Made by a program: the position numbers and the translations under genes. 64,000 nt of DNA from Arcobacter sp. (GTDB lineage: Bacteria > Campylobacterota > Campylobacteria > Campylobacterales > Sulfurimonadaceae), in the NCBI GenBank assembly GCA_024637195.1, contig JAGXFN010000002.1, positions 124,001 through 188,000 on the forward strand, in the 5' to 3' direction. A model generated the notes under the pieces. That model searched no databases and was not told where the DNA came from. It saw only the letters and a program-made list of their open reading frames with translations. Position 1 is the stretch's first letter, and each line of letters opens with the position of its first letter. This document shows positions 45,664 to 54,288 of the stretch, piece after piece.

Positions 45664-46203
45664 ATGAAAGCAGCAATGACAGAGTTTTTTTGGGCAAATA
45701 CGGAGATAATCGTATTTTTACATGTGATCTCGGCAGTGATCTGGGTGGGCGGAATGGTAGCAATGCGTTATGCGGCACACCACTCCTTCGCCCATGTGGA
45801 AAACCCCCACTTCAGACTGGAGCGTATATCACATGCGCTTAAGCGTCTGTTTATGATCGTTTTGCCTTTTGTGCTTATTTTGATCATTACTGCCGTGCTG
45901 ATGGCAGTCGGCTGGGACTTTCGTAATGCCGCTCTGGATGCAAATGCCAATGTGATCGATCAGAATGCGATGGATGCGTATAACCTTGTCCACATCAAAG
46001 AGGCCATCTGGATGATCATGGCGATCAACCTCGGCGGTATGATGTACCTGCGTAAAAAAGCACAAAAGGCCCTCAAAGGCGATGCTATAGCAGTGGCACA
46101 GAGAAACCTCTCCCTTATCGGAAAATACCTGGTGCCTTTGAATATCATCCTGGGCATTGTCGCTGTTTATATGGGCGTAATGCTTCGCTACTCCCACGCA
46201 TAA
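45664..46203 (+). CDS. four-helix membrane protein with conserved His, paralogue 1
   Basis: A 179-residue membrane protein with four to five hydrophobic helices. It starts IIVFLHVISAVIWVGGMVAMRY with His20, has a second likely functional His110 in LVHIKEAIWMIMAINLGGMM, and ends in NIILGIVAVYMGV. The pattern of a His near the first membrane helix followed by W-x-G-G recalls CopD- and HemJ-like haem-binding membrane families, but I am not sure it belongs to either. It begins 8 nt after alaS. The protein encoded 140 nt downstream is its paralogue. Confidence 0.7.
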   Translation: MKAAMTEFFWANTEIIVFLHVISAVIWVGGMVAMRYAAHHSFAHVENPHFRLERISHALKRLFMIVLPFVLILIITAVLMAVGWDFRNAALDANANVIDQNAMDAYNLVHIKEAIWMIMAINLGGMMYLRKKAQKALKGDAIAVAQRNLSLIGKYLVPLNIILGIVAVYMGVMLRYSHA

Positions 46204-46344
46204 AGAGACTCTTTTAAGATCCTCTTTATAGAGGGTCTGCCTAAATCTCCCCTTTCCCCACATTTCATTAATATAAAAAATTGTAATTATATTTTAAGAC
46301 GGACTTTGATAATATCTCTAATATTATAATTTAAAGGAAGCTTA

Positions 46345-46884
46345 GTGCGTGATATTGTCTACTATATAATGAGTACCTATGCCAACCAGATCATCTTTTT
46401 ACATGTTCTGAGTGCAGTTGTCTGGCTGGGAGCTATGATCTCTGCGCGATACGGCAGAGTGAAGCCGTTGCGCCAGCTCTCTACTCCGGAAGAGTACATC
46501 TATGAGACAGAGCGTTATAAGCGCTTCTTTAAGTTGACCCTTCCCTTTATTATCCTTCTTTTTATCACCTCGCTTATGATGGCTTTGGGATACAAAGACA
46601 ATGCGATTGATCCGGAAGGATTTATGACAACAGATTTTGCAGTAGATATGTACAAGATGATCCATACCAAAGGGACCATCTGGACGGTAATGGCGATGAA
46701 TATGGGTCTGATGGCATGGATCAACTCCAAAGCTGCCAAGAACTTCGACCACTGCAGCAATATGAAAGAGTGCAAAAAGTGTAAAGATGCACTTTGGATA
46801 ATCTACAACTATCTGCTGCCGATAAATATTATTTTGGGCGCGGTAGAGATTATGCTGGGCGTCATCCTGCAAAGCTCTTTTTAG
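46345..46884 (+). CDS. four-helix membrane protein with conserved His, paralogue 2
   Basis: A 179-residue paralogue of the previous protein: FLHVLSAVVWLGAMISARY with His20, and MIHTKGTIWTVMAMNMG with His107. I use the GTG at 46345, with AAAGGAAG 5 nt upstream, which makes it the same length as its paralogue with His20 in register; an ATG 24 nt later is possible. It differs by a cytoplasmic- or periplasmic-loop insertion HCSNMKECKKCKDALW with Cys137, Cys143 and Cys146, a potential metal site. Between the pair is a hairpin near 46215-46236 without a T-run. Confidence 0.7.
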   Translation: MRDIVYYIMSTYANQIIFLHVLSAVVWLGAMISARYGRVKPLRQLSTPEEYIYETERYKRFFKLTLPFIILLFITSLMMALGYKDNAIDPEGFMTTDFAVDMYKMIHTKGTIWTVMAMNMGLMAWINSKAAKNFDHCSNMKECKKCKDALWIIYNYLLPINIILGAVEIMLGVILQSSF

Positions 46885-46908
46885 GAACAAATTTCGGTAT
46901 AATTTCTT

Positions 46909-47472
46909 ATGAAAACTAAGAAGATCAGACTCTGCTCGCAGTCCGAGAGCAGGGCACTAATTTTGCGCAGTGCGGGTCTTGACTATCTTCAATCGCCCAT
47001 TGACTATGATGAAGAGAAGATTTCTGCACACTCTGCAAAAAACTTCGTCTACCAGGCAACGATGGGAAAATACAAAGCCGCGCTTAGAAAATATGACTAC
47101 AATGAGTATCCGCTGCTCTGCGCGGACACCGTCGTCACCGCACAGAACAAGATCCTCCGCAAAGCAAAAGATATTGATGATGCCAGAGCAATACTGCTAA
47201 GCCAAAGCGCAAACACCACCTCCATCATCACCTGCATGATCTATAAAAGCGACTCGCTGGAACTTATAGACATCTCAAGCACGGATTATCTTTTCAGTAT
47301 GTTTGACAAAGAAAAACTCGACGCCTATCTGGACTCCGGAGAATGGAGAGGAAAAGCCGGCGGATGCATGGTGGAAGGCTTTTGCAAGTCCTACATCAAA
47401 GAGGTCAAAGGTTATGAGTCTTGTGCTATGGGGCTTAGTATAGAAATACTTCTCCCTTATCTGCATCTATGA
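46909..47472 (+). CDS. maf: Maf-family nucleotide pyrophosphatase
   Basis: A 187-residue protein of the Maf/HAM1-like nucleotide pyrophosphatase family, which breaks down non-standard nucleoside triphosphates and affects septation when over-produced in Bacillus. It shows an N-terminal RLCSQSESRALILRSAGLD (variant of the LaSaSprR motif), the central CADTVVTAQNKIL and the C-terminal WRGKAGGCMVEGF. The leading Ser-x-Ser-x-R pattern is retained in changed form. The start is an ATG with a weak site 25 nt after the previous stop. Stop overlaps the next ATG (ATGA). Confidence 0.85.
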   Translation: MKTKKIRLCSQSESRALILRSAGLDYLQSPIDYDEEKISAHSAKNFVYQATMGKYKAALRKYDYNEYPLLCADTVVTAQNKILRKAKDIDDARAILLSQSANTTSIITCMIYKSDSLELIDISSTDYLFSMFDKEKLDAYLDSGEWRGKAGGCMVEGFCKSYIKEVKGYESCAMGLSIEILLPYLHL

Positions 47473-48566
47473 TCGATTACAGTAAAGAGCTTGCCGCCTT
47501 GAAGCGTTCCGGACGCTATAGAGAGCGCCGTCTGTTTGATGAGAAGGTTATTGACCTGGCCTCAAATGACTACCTGGGACTTGCTCACAACAAAGATCTG
47601 CTTAATGAGGCCTGTGCGCGCCTCGCCTCCAGCACTTCTCATGCTCCAAAAGCCTCGATGCTGGTCAATGGGTATCATCCGATACATGCCTCTTTTGAAA
47701 AAGCTCTCTGCCGAGCCAACGGATTTGAAGCGGGGGTGATACTCGGCTCCGGATTCAATGCCAATATCGCCATGATCGAGGCTTTGGTACGCAAGGCAGA
47801 TGAGCTTTTTATGGATGAAAAGTACCATGCTTCGGGCGTGTTGGCGACGAAACTACTCGATGCTAAGGTGAGTTATTTTAAGCACAACGATGCCGAAGAG
47901 TTGCAAAAAATGCTTGAAAGCTCACCCGCAAAGCGCAAGATCATCGCTGTTGAGGGGATCTATTCCATGGACGCGGATCTTGTGAGCAGAGAGATCATCT
48001 CTCTTGCCGATGATTATGGAGCTTTGCTGATTTTAGACGAGGCACACAGTTCGGGCGTCATTGGAGAGCATCTGACAGGGATCCTTGACTTTTACGGACT
48101 CAGCGTCAAAGAGAACTACATCAAGATGGGGACTCTGGGGAAGGCATACGGAAGTTTCGGCGCCTATATCCTTGCTTCAGCGCACATCATCGACTATCTT
48201 GTCAATCGGGCAAAGCCTATTATCTACGCCACGGCTCCCTCGCTTTTTGATACGGTTTTAGGGGAGGTCTCGCTTGAATATATCCAGAAGAACTTGCTTT
48301 CGTTTAAAAAACAGATCGCGTCTCGTCAGAAGATCGTCGAAAGTATTTTGGGCTTAAAGAGCGAGGGGCTGATCGTGCCTATAAGGGTTAAGGACAACCG
48401 CACGGCGATCCAGATACAAGCGGAACTTCTCCAGGAGGGCTATCTTGTCGGTGCAATTCGCCAGCCGACGGTTGACGCGCCAATAATCCGTCTTATCGCA
48501 CGTCTAGGGGCGGATGAAAAAGCGCTGTCGGATGTCTGTTATCTTATAAAAAGTAAAATTAGATAA
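47469..48566 (+). CDS. aminotransferase of the BioF/KBL alpha-oxoamine synthase family
   Basis: A 365-residue PLP enzyme of the alpha-oxoamine synthase group, which includes 8-amino-7-oxononanoate synthase (BioF) and glycine C-acetyltransferase. VIDLASNDYLGLAHNKDLL is the family's N-terminal signature; LILDEAHSSGVIG binds PLP, and the Schiff-base lysine lies in MGTLGKAYGSFGAYI. Joins an acyl-thioester to an amino acid with loss of CO2. The size suits BioF, but no other biotin gene is nearby, so I leave the symbol open. Coupled to maf by a 4-nt overlap. Confidence 0.85.
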   Translation: MIDYSKELAALKRSGRYRERRLFDEKVIDLASNDYLGLAHNKDLLNEACARLASSTSHAPKASMLVNGYHPIHASFEKALCRANGFEAGVILGSGFNANIAMIEALVRKADELFMDEKYHASGVLATKLLDAKVSYFKHNDAEELQKMLESSPAKRKIIAVEGIYSMDADLVSREIISLADDYGALLILDEAHSSGVIGEHLTGILDFYGLSVKENYIKMGTLGKAYGSFGAYILASAHIIDYLVNRAKPIIYATAPSLFDTVLGEVSLEYIQKNLLSFKKQIASRQKIVESILGLKSEGLIVPIRVKDNRTAIQIQAELLQEGYLVGAIRQPTVDAPIIRLIARLGADEKALSDVCYLIKSKIR

Positions 48567-48577
48567 AATGGTTGTTG

Positions 48578-49267
48578 ATGAAGATAGATAAACTGCGCAT
48601 ATCGTATCAGGGGCAAAACCTTGTTGATATCTCTTTTGAACTCAAGAACTCTTTGGCCTTGGTCGGTCAGAGCGGAAGCGGCAAGAGTCTGACACTCAAG
48701 GCACTGCTGGGGATGCTTCCGGAGAATATGCATCTGGATTTGGAGATAAATGCACCTTTTGAGCTGATACGCGGCAAAAGCCTGGCCTTTGTCCCGCAAA
48801 ATCCTTTTACGGCACTTTCGCCTTTGACCAAGATATCAAAACAGTTTTTTGCGTCCAAAGAGAAGATGAGAACTCTTTTTAAGCAGGTCGATCTTGATTT
48901 TTCTCTTAGCGAACGCTTCCCCTCCGAACTTTCCGGCGGACAGCTGCAGCGCGTTATTATTGCGATGGCCTTGAACTCGGATCCCAAGCTGATGCTTCTG
49001 GATGAACCGACGACAGCGCTTGATCCACGCAACAGAGAGATGGTTATAGAGCTTCTGAAAAGACTGCAGCAGACGATGGGGTTCAAGATCCTTTTTGTCA
49101 CTCATGACATGAAGAGTGCCGAGGCCATGTGCGAAGACATCTGTGTGATAAAAAATGGCAAAGTCGTCGAGAGCGCAGAGACCGCGGCAGTTTTGAATGC
49201 GCCGCAGGCGGAATACACAAAGGTGCTGATCGCATCAAATTTTTTAAATCGGGAATTTAGAGTATGA
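48578..49267 (+). CDS. ABC transporter ATP-binding protein, orphan (OppD/NikD-like)
   Basis: A 229-residue ABC ATPase. Walker A GQSGSGKSLT, Q-loop FVPQNPFTALSPLT, signature LSGGQLQR, Walker B LMLLDEPTTALD and the H-loop VTHDMKSAE are all intact. The sequence after the Q-loop resembles peptide/nickel importers of the OppD/DppD type, but the C-terminal oligopeptide extension is absent and no permease or binding-protein gene is nearby. The start is not certain: TTG codons at 48572 and 48575 precede the ATG at 48578, and no good site is seen. Coupled to the PBP1A gene by a 4-nt ATGA overlap. Confidence 0.85.
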   Translation: MKIDKLRISYQGQNLVDISFELKNSLALVGQSGSGKSLTLKALLGMLPENMHLDLEINAPFELIRGKSLAFVPQNPFTALSPLTKISKQFFASKEKMRTLFKQVDLDFSLSERFPSELSGGQLQRVIIAMALNSDPKLMLLDEPTTALDPRNREMVIELLKRLQQTMGFKILFVTHDMKSAEAMCEDICVIKNGKVVESAETAAVLNAPQAEYTKVLIASNFLNREFRV

Positions 49268-51207
49268 GAATTTTTTTTATTTTATTGGTAGTTCTGAGTC
49301 TGTCAGGCACAGCATCTTTGGCCTACTACTACAACCAAGTCAAATATGAGGTCAATACGCTGATCAACTATCATCCGACACTGACAACGGAGATATATGA
49401 TCGAAACGGCGACAAGATAGCCAATATCTTTAACAAAGAGCACCGTTACTATGTCAACTTTTCGAATATTCCGCCTCAGGTGATCGAAGCACTCATTGCT
49501 ATCGAAGATACGATGTTTTTTGAACATTCGGGCGTGAATGTTGACGCTATATTTCGGGCAATTATCAAAGATATCAAGGCCGGAGGGCTGGTGGAAGGTG
49601 CCTCGACAATAACACAGCAGCTGGTTAAAAACACACTTCTGACACGGGAAAAAAAGTTTTCTCGTAAGTTTAAAGAACTCATTTTTGCCCTTAAGATCGA
49701 ATCAGAACTGAGTAAAGAGGAGATACTGGAGCGGTATCTGAACCAGATCTACTACGGACACGGATATTACGGGATAAAAACGGCGGCTTTGGGATATTTT
49801 CATAAAGACCTTGACCGTCTCAGTCTCAAAGAGATCGCTGTCTTGGTGGGACTGCCGAAAGCGCCCTCGTATTATATGCCCACACGCCATTATGAGCAGG
49901 CGATGGGACGGGCAAATCGTGTTGTCAGCCGTATGCATCAGCTCGGCTGGATAGATGAAAAGGATTATGCCTCTGCCTTGAAAGAGAATCCGGAGGTGTT
50001 TGACGATACGCTGACACGAAACCGCGCACCTTATGTTGTGGACGAGGTGATGCGGCAGCTAAACGACACCTTTGACAACTTACGCGGCGGCGGTTACAAG
50101 ATCATGACCTCGATCGACATTCGTATGCAAGAAGCCGGAAGAGAAGCGCTTCAAAAAGGGTACGAATTGGGTCTTGAACGTATGAAGAATTCGGATGATT
50201 TTAACCAGACGCTGATGGAGAAGCTAAATGGTGCCTTGGTCGCCATAGAGCCAAAAAGCGGAGACATCTTAGCCCTGGTCGGCGGGCTTGACTACACACA
50301 GAGCCAATACAACCGTGCCACCCAGGCAAAAAGACAGCCGGGATCAGCTTTTAAGCCTTTGATCTATCAGGTGGCGGTAGATCTCGGATACTCCGGTGCT
50401 TCGCAGCTTGTGGATATTGCGCGGACCTATGATTATGAGCTAGACGGTGAAGAGAAGAAGTGGCGTCCGAAAAACTATGAAAAAGATTACAAAGGATTTA
50501 TTACGCTGCGCGAGGCCTTGGTGCATTCGCGCAACCTTGCTACGATCAACCTTGTCACGGACATCGGCTTGACGACGGTACGGCGCGAGCTTTACCGGTT
50601 TGGTATCAAGGATCTTCCTGCCGATTTGTCTTTGGCGTTGGGAAGTATTTCAGTCTCGCCTCTTGATTTTAGCCGCTACTATACGACGATCTCCAATTAC
50701 GGTACTCAGGTTGAGCCTATCTTGATCCACAGTGTCCAAAATACATTCGGCGAAGAGATAGAATATAAGAATAAAAAAGAGGTGCTGACCTCGCCGCAGC
50801 AGGCGTACATCATGATCGATATTTTAAAAGATGTTGTCAAAAAAGGAACAGGAAGGCATGCGCGCGTACCGGGGATCGAGCTTGCTGGTAAAACAGGAAC
50901 GACCAACAACGGAGTCGATGCCTGGTTCTGCGGGTTCTCTCCTGAGATACAAACGGTTATCTGGTTTGGCAACGATGACAATACACCGATGTTCAAAGGG
51001 GAGCAGGGCGGGCGGACAGCCGCACCGGTATTTGCTCTGTTTTATAAAAACATACTGCGTACACATCCGGAAACAAAACGAAAGTTCGATGAGCCTGAAG
51101 GGGTCGTGAGCACAATTGTCAATGGGCAAAAAGAGTATTTTACACCTATTTCCAAACCGCCTCAGGTGCAAAACACACAAGGTGCAAACGAAGAACTTCT
51201 TTTTTAA
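49264..51207 (+). CDS. pbpA: penicillin-binding protein 1A (bifunctional glycosyltransferase/transpeptidase)
   Basis: A 647-residue class A PBP. One N-terminal membrane helix (about 3-22), then the glycosyltransferase domain with Glu81 in IAIEDTMFFEHSG and GASTITQQLVKN, then the transpeptidase domain with Ser361 (RQPGSAFKPL), SRN at 422-424 (HSRNLATINL) and Lys543-Thr-Gly (AGKTGTTNNG). It makes and cross-links lateral-wall peptidoglycan. Coupled to the ABC ATPase by a 4-nt overlap. As I recall, the Campylobacter order alaS-maf-pbpA is kept with four added genes. Confidence 0.94.
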   Translation: MRIFFILLVVLSLSGTASLAYYYNQVKYEVNTLINYHPTLTTEIYDRNGDKIANIFNKEHRYYVNFSNIPPQVIEALIAIEDTMFFEHSGVNVDAIFRAIIKDIKAGGLVEGASTITQQLVKNTLLTREKKFSRKFKELIFALKIESELSKEEILERYLNQIYYGHGYYGIKTAALGYFHKDLDRLSLKEIAVLVGLPKAPSYYMPTRHYEQAMGRANRVVSRMHQLGWIDEKDYASALKENPEVFDDTLTRNRAPYVVDEVMRQLNDTFDNLRGGGYKIMTSIDIRMQEAGREALQKGYELGLERMKNSDDFNQTLMEKLNGALVAIEPKSGDILALVGGLDYTQSQYNRATQAKRQPGSAFKPLIYQVAVDLGYSGASQLVDIARTYDYELDGEEKKWRPKNYEKDYKGFITLREALVHSRNLATINLVTDIGLTTVRRELYRFGIKDLPADLSLALGSISVSPLDFSRYYTTISNYGTQVEPILIHSVQNTFGEEIEYKNKKEVLTSPQQAYIMIDILKDVVKKGTGRHARVPGIELAGKTGTTNNGVDAWFCGFSPEIQTVIWFGNDDNTPMFKGEQGGRTAAPVFALFYKNILRTHPETKRKFDEPEGVVSTIVNGQKEYFTPISKPPQVQNTQGANEELLF

Positions 51208-51216
51208 AGGAAACAG

Positions 51217-51687
51217 ATGAAAACGCTAATAGCGCTTGTGATGATGTGGATGACACTGAGTGCAGAGATGTTTTCGCAAGGCAACACGTCTCTTGGAATA
51301 AAACTGGGCTCTGTCTCGATTTCAAACGAGAACTATACGGTAGCCGGTCTCAACGGCAACTATTTTATCATAGACGACCTCTCTGTGGGACTGGGATATG
51401 AGAGGTGGTTTTCGGCTAGTCCGAGTATTCAGAAGATAACGGCAGAGAGCAGCTATTTTATTCCTGTGGATGAAAATGTTCGCCCCTATGTCGGAGTGCT
51501 CTACCGGCATATCTTTGTCAGCAATGGGGACAATATCAATGCCTACGGATACCGCGCGGGTCTTGCCATTGTAAATCAAAATCTGCTGATCAGCGGCGGT
51601 ATCGTGCAGGAGAGACATGAGAGCAGGACGGAAATCTTCGATAAAACCCACACCTATGCGGAAGTTGTTATCGGATTCTTCTTTTAG
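51217..51687 (+). CDS. small outer-membrane-like beta-barrel protein, unknown
   Basis: A 156-residue exported protein. A signal peptide (MKTLIALVMMWMTLSAEMF) is followed by alternating strands with aromatic girdles: LGIKLGSVSISNENYTVAGL, YFIIDDLSVGLGYERWF, PYVGVLYRHIFVS and AEVVIGFFF at the C-terminus, ending in Phe as expected for BAM-dependent barrels. Perhaps eight strands. AAAGGAA site upstream, 9 nt after pbpA. Convergent with leuA and overlapping its end by 4 nt. Confidence 0.68.
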   Translation: MKTLIALVMMWMTLSAEMFSQGNTSLGIKLGSVSISNENYTVAGLNGNYFIIDDLSVGLGYERWFSASPSIQKITAESSYFIPVDENVRPYVGVLYRHIFVSNGDNINAYGYRAGLAIVNQNLLISGGIVQERHESRTEIFDKTHTYAEVVIGFFF

Positions 51688-53351
51688 GCTGTAAACGCCC
51701 GGTTCAGCGCACAAAAGAGTGCTTTGATCGAGGCGTAGGCTATATCAGTATCCGCGCCGACTCCGTAGAAGGCATCCAAGGATTTAGTCTGCACCTGGAT
51801 ATAGGCAACGGCTTTAGCCGAGGACTTAACTCCGCAGGTATGCTGGGTAAAGTCCGTCAAGGTGAACTTGTTAGGATAGTCTTTTCTCAGAGCATCTCGG
51901 CAGGCATCGATCGGGCCGTTTCCCTGCCCCAAAGCCTTGATCTCTTTACCCGCATACGTATAGGTAAGGGTACACTTGACCTGATGATCCTTGGCAGTGA
52001 TCGAACTCATAGCAAAATCAATGAGCTCAATATGCATCTTGGGCTTAAAATAGGTCTTTTTGAAGATGTTGAAAATCTCCTCTGCCTCAAGTTCTCTGCC
52101 CTCTTTGTCGGTAACAAGCTGTACGATACGTCCGATCTCGGGATGCATCTTTTTGGGCAGAGAGTAGCCGTACTTTTCTTCCAAAAGATAGGCGACTCCA
52201 CCTTTTCCCGACTGGGAGTTGATGCGGATGATCCCCTCATAGCTGCGTCCGAGATCGCCGGGATCAATGGGAAGGTAGGGTACTTCCCAAAATTCATCTT
52301 TCTTGGTTCTTTGGTAAGCCAGTCCTTTGTTGATAGCATCTTGATGAGAGCCTGAAAAAGCGGTGTAGACAAGCTCTCCAACATAAGGATGACGCACATG
52401 TGTCTCGATGTTTGTACAGCGCTCTACGACGTCCAAAACGGTGTTGATATCTGAAAAATTCAGTTCCGGGTCAAGCCCCTGAGTATACATGTTCAAGGCC
52501 AAGGTGATGATATCGACATTTCCCGTGCGCTCGCCGTTGGAAAGAAGGGTCCCCTCAACACGGTCCGCTCCGGCCAAAAGTGCAAGCTCTGTTGCGGCAA
52601 CGGAGGTACCGCGGTCATTGTGCGTGTGCGTCGAGATCAGGACATGTTCACGGTTATCAAGGTGACGGCTCATCCACTCTATCTGGTCGGCATAGACGTT
52701 GGGTGTTGCCATCTCGACGGTTGCGGGAAGATTGATGACAACCTTGCGTGCTTCGCTTATGCCCCAGGCTTTGGTTACCGCGTTGCAGATCTTCGCTGCA
52801 AAATCAAGCTCTGTGCCGGTAAAACTCTCCGGCGAGTACTCCAAAGAGATCTTCCCGTCATGCTTCGCCTCATACTTTTTGACCAGCTCGACGCCCTCAA
52901 GGGCAAGTGAGATGATCTCTTCCTGGCCCATTTTGAAGACGATCTTTCGCTGTGCAACGGAGGTGGAGTTATAGAGATGCACGATGGCATGTTTGACCCC
53001 TCTTAATGCCTCAAAAGTCTTTTCGATAAGATGCTCGCGCGCCTGGACCAAGACCTGGATCGTCACATCATCAGGGATAAGTTCCTGCTCGACAAGGGTG
53101 CGTAAAAAGTCGAATTCGACCTTAGAGGCCGAAGGAAATCCAACCTCGATATTCTTGAAACCAAGTTTGACAAGGAGTTTGTACAGTTCGAGTTTTTGGT
53201 TTAAGTTCATAGGCGTGACTAGGGCTTGATTGCCGTCGCGCAGGTCTACGCTGCACCAGATCGGTGCTTTTTCTATCACTCTGCTCGGCCACTCTCTATT
53301 GGGCAAATCGACCTGCGGATAAGGACGATATTTCTGTACAACTTCCTTCAT
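51684..53351 (-). CDS. leuA: 2-isopropylmalate synthase, type 2
   Basis: A 555-residue enzyme joining acetyl-CoA and 2-ketoisovalerate, first step of leucine synthesis. The N-terminal catalytic barrel has WCSVDLRDGNQALVTPMN (metal-binding Asp), GFKNIEVGFPSASKVEFD, ISTHTHNDRGTSVAATELAL (HxH metal site) and VEGTLLSNGERTGNVD; the C-terminal LeuA_dimer domain ends LDAFYGVGADTDIAYASIKAL. It is the longer type known from actinobacteria and some proteobacteria. It has a promoter with a hairpin-bearing leader upstream. Confidence 0.94.
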   Translation of the reverse strand: MKEVVQKYRPYPQVDLPNREWPSRVIEKAPIWCSVDLRDGNQALVTPMNLNQKLELYKLLVKLGFKNIEVGFPSASKVEFDFLRTLVEQELIPDDVTIQVLVQAREHLIEKTFEALRGVKHAIVHLYNSTSVAQRKIVFKMGQEEIISLALEGVELVKKYEAKHDGKISLEYSPESFTGTELDFAAKICNAVTKAWGISEARKVVINLPATVEMATPNVYADQIEWMSRHLDNREHVLISTHTHNDRGTSVAATELALLAGADRVEGTLLSNGERTGNVDIITLALNMYTQGLDPELNFSDINTVLDVVERCTNIETHVRHPYVGELVYTAFSGSHQDAINKGLAYQRTKKDEFWEVPYLPIDPGDLGRSYEGIIRINSQSGKGGVAYLLEEKYGYSLPKKMHPEIGRIVQLVTDKEGRELEAEEIFNIFKKTYFKPKMHIELIDFAMSSITAKDHQVKCTLTYTYAGKEIKALGQGNGPIDACRDALRKDYPNKFTLTDFTQHTCGVKSSAKAVAYIQVQTKSLDAFYGVGADTDIAYASIKALFCALNRAFTA

Positions 53352-53369
53352 TAGGATTCCTTGGCAATC

Positions 53370-53387
53370 TGCAAGATGGGACTTGCA
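53370..53387. promoter_or_regulatory. hairpin in the leuA leader
   Basis: TGCAAG, 6-nt loop, CTTGCA: a perfect 6-bp stem 19 nt upstream of the leuA ATG, between the promoter and the ribosome site. No leader peptide rich in leucine and no T-run are visible, so it is not a classical attenuator; it could shape ribosome access. Confidence 0.35.
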
Positions 53388-53426
53388 TCAAACTCGAATT
53401 TCAATAAATGACTTACTGATAATGGA

Positions 53427-53432
53427 ATTATA
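53427..53432 (-). promoter_or_regulatory. predicted -10 box for leuA
   Basis: Minus strand TATAAT in TTTGCTATAATTCC, giving a leader of about 65-70 nt that contains the hairpin at 53370-53387. No clear -35. Confidence 0.5.
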
Positions 53433-53583
53433 GCAAAGTGAGGATGCAAAAGAGAAAAAAAGCAAATAAGAAAAAAATCATGAAGGCATTTTTAAGATAA
53501 ATCCAAAGCTGTAGCAGGGCACTTTAATCTGTCAATGCAAAAGAAGAGGATATGATTTAAAATATTTTTCCAAAGGAGCCGAG

Positions 53584-54288
53584 ATGATAAAACAGATACC
53601 TTTTTCCTCGCTCTACACGGCGGAGCACGGTTGGCTGAAAAGCCGCTTCCATTTCTCGTTTGCCGAGTACCGAAATGCAGACAATGTCCATTACGGCGTG
53701 CTGCGTGTGATGAATGACGACCTGATAGAAGCGCACAGCGGCTTTCAGACACATCCGCATCGAGACATGGAGATCATCACCTATATTTTAAAAGGCGAAC
53801 TGACGCACCAAGACAGCATGGGCCACACAGAGAGCCTCGGCCGCGGCGCAGTCCAGTACATGAGCGCAGGAACAGGGGTGGAACACTCCGAGACAAACGA
53901 AGGCAATGAACAGGTGCATCTTATTCAGACCTGGATCCTTCCTCGGGCCAAAGGCTTGAAGCCGCAGTACGGTTCAAAACTGTTTGACCGTGAAGCGCGC
54001 CATAACAGATGGCTGCACCTTGTCGGACCCGAAAAAAGCGGAGCGGCTATAGCGATCTATCAGGACGCCTCAATGTACGTCAGCGAGATAGATACAGGCA
54101 AAAAGCTGGTCTTTGAACTACAGCCGGGGCGTCAGCTTTATGTGAAAGTGATGGAGGGAGAGACGAGCATCAATGGTCTGGATTTTTCTCCGGGGGACGC
54201 GGCAGAACTCAAAGACGAGGTTCTGACTATAGAGGCTCTCAGCACGGCCCATCTTCTTCTCGTCGAGATGAAAGAGACGGGGTTATAG
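53584..54288 (+). CDS. pirin family protein (YhhW/quercetinase-like)
   Basis: A 234-residue bicupin of the pirin family. The N-terminal cupin holds the metal ligands His57, His59 (THPHRDMEIITYILKG), His101 and Glu103 (GVEHSETNEG), exactly the spacing of E. coli YhhW. Bacterial pirins such as YhhW have quercetinase activity in vitro, but the natural substrate is unknown. AAAGGAG precedes the ATG. Convergent with the TSP3-repeat gene, overlapping by 6 nt. Confidence 0.92.
   Translation: MIKQIPFSSLYTAEHGWLKSRFHFSFAEYRNADNVHYGVLRVMNDDLIEAHSGFQTHPHRDMEIITYILKGELTHQDSMGHTESLGRGAVQYMSAGTGVEHSETNEGNEQVHLIQTWILPRAKGLKPQYGSKLFDREARHNRWLHLVGPEKSGAAIAIYQDASMYVSEIDTGKKLVFELQPGRQLYVKVMEGETSINGLDFSPGDAAELKDEVLTIEALSTAHLLLVEMKETGL

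Noticed and set aside
46215-46236. Hairpin between the two membrane-protein paralogues
   Set aside because: The 8-bp stem contains a G-U pair and no T-tract follows, so it is not a convincing terminator; no riboswitch pattern was seen.
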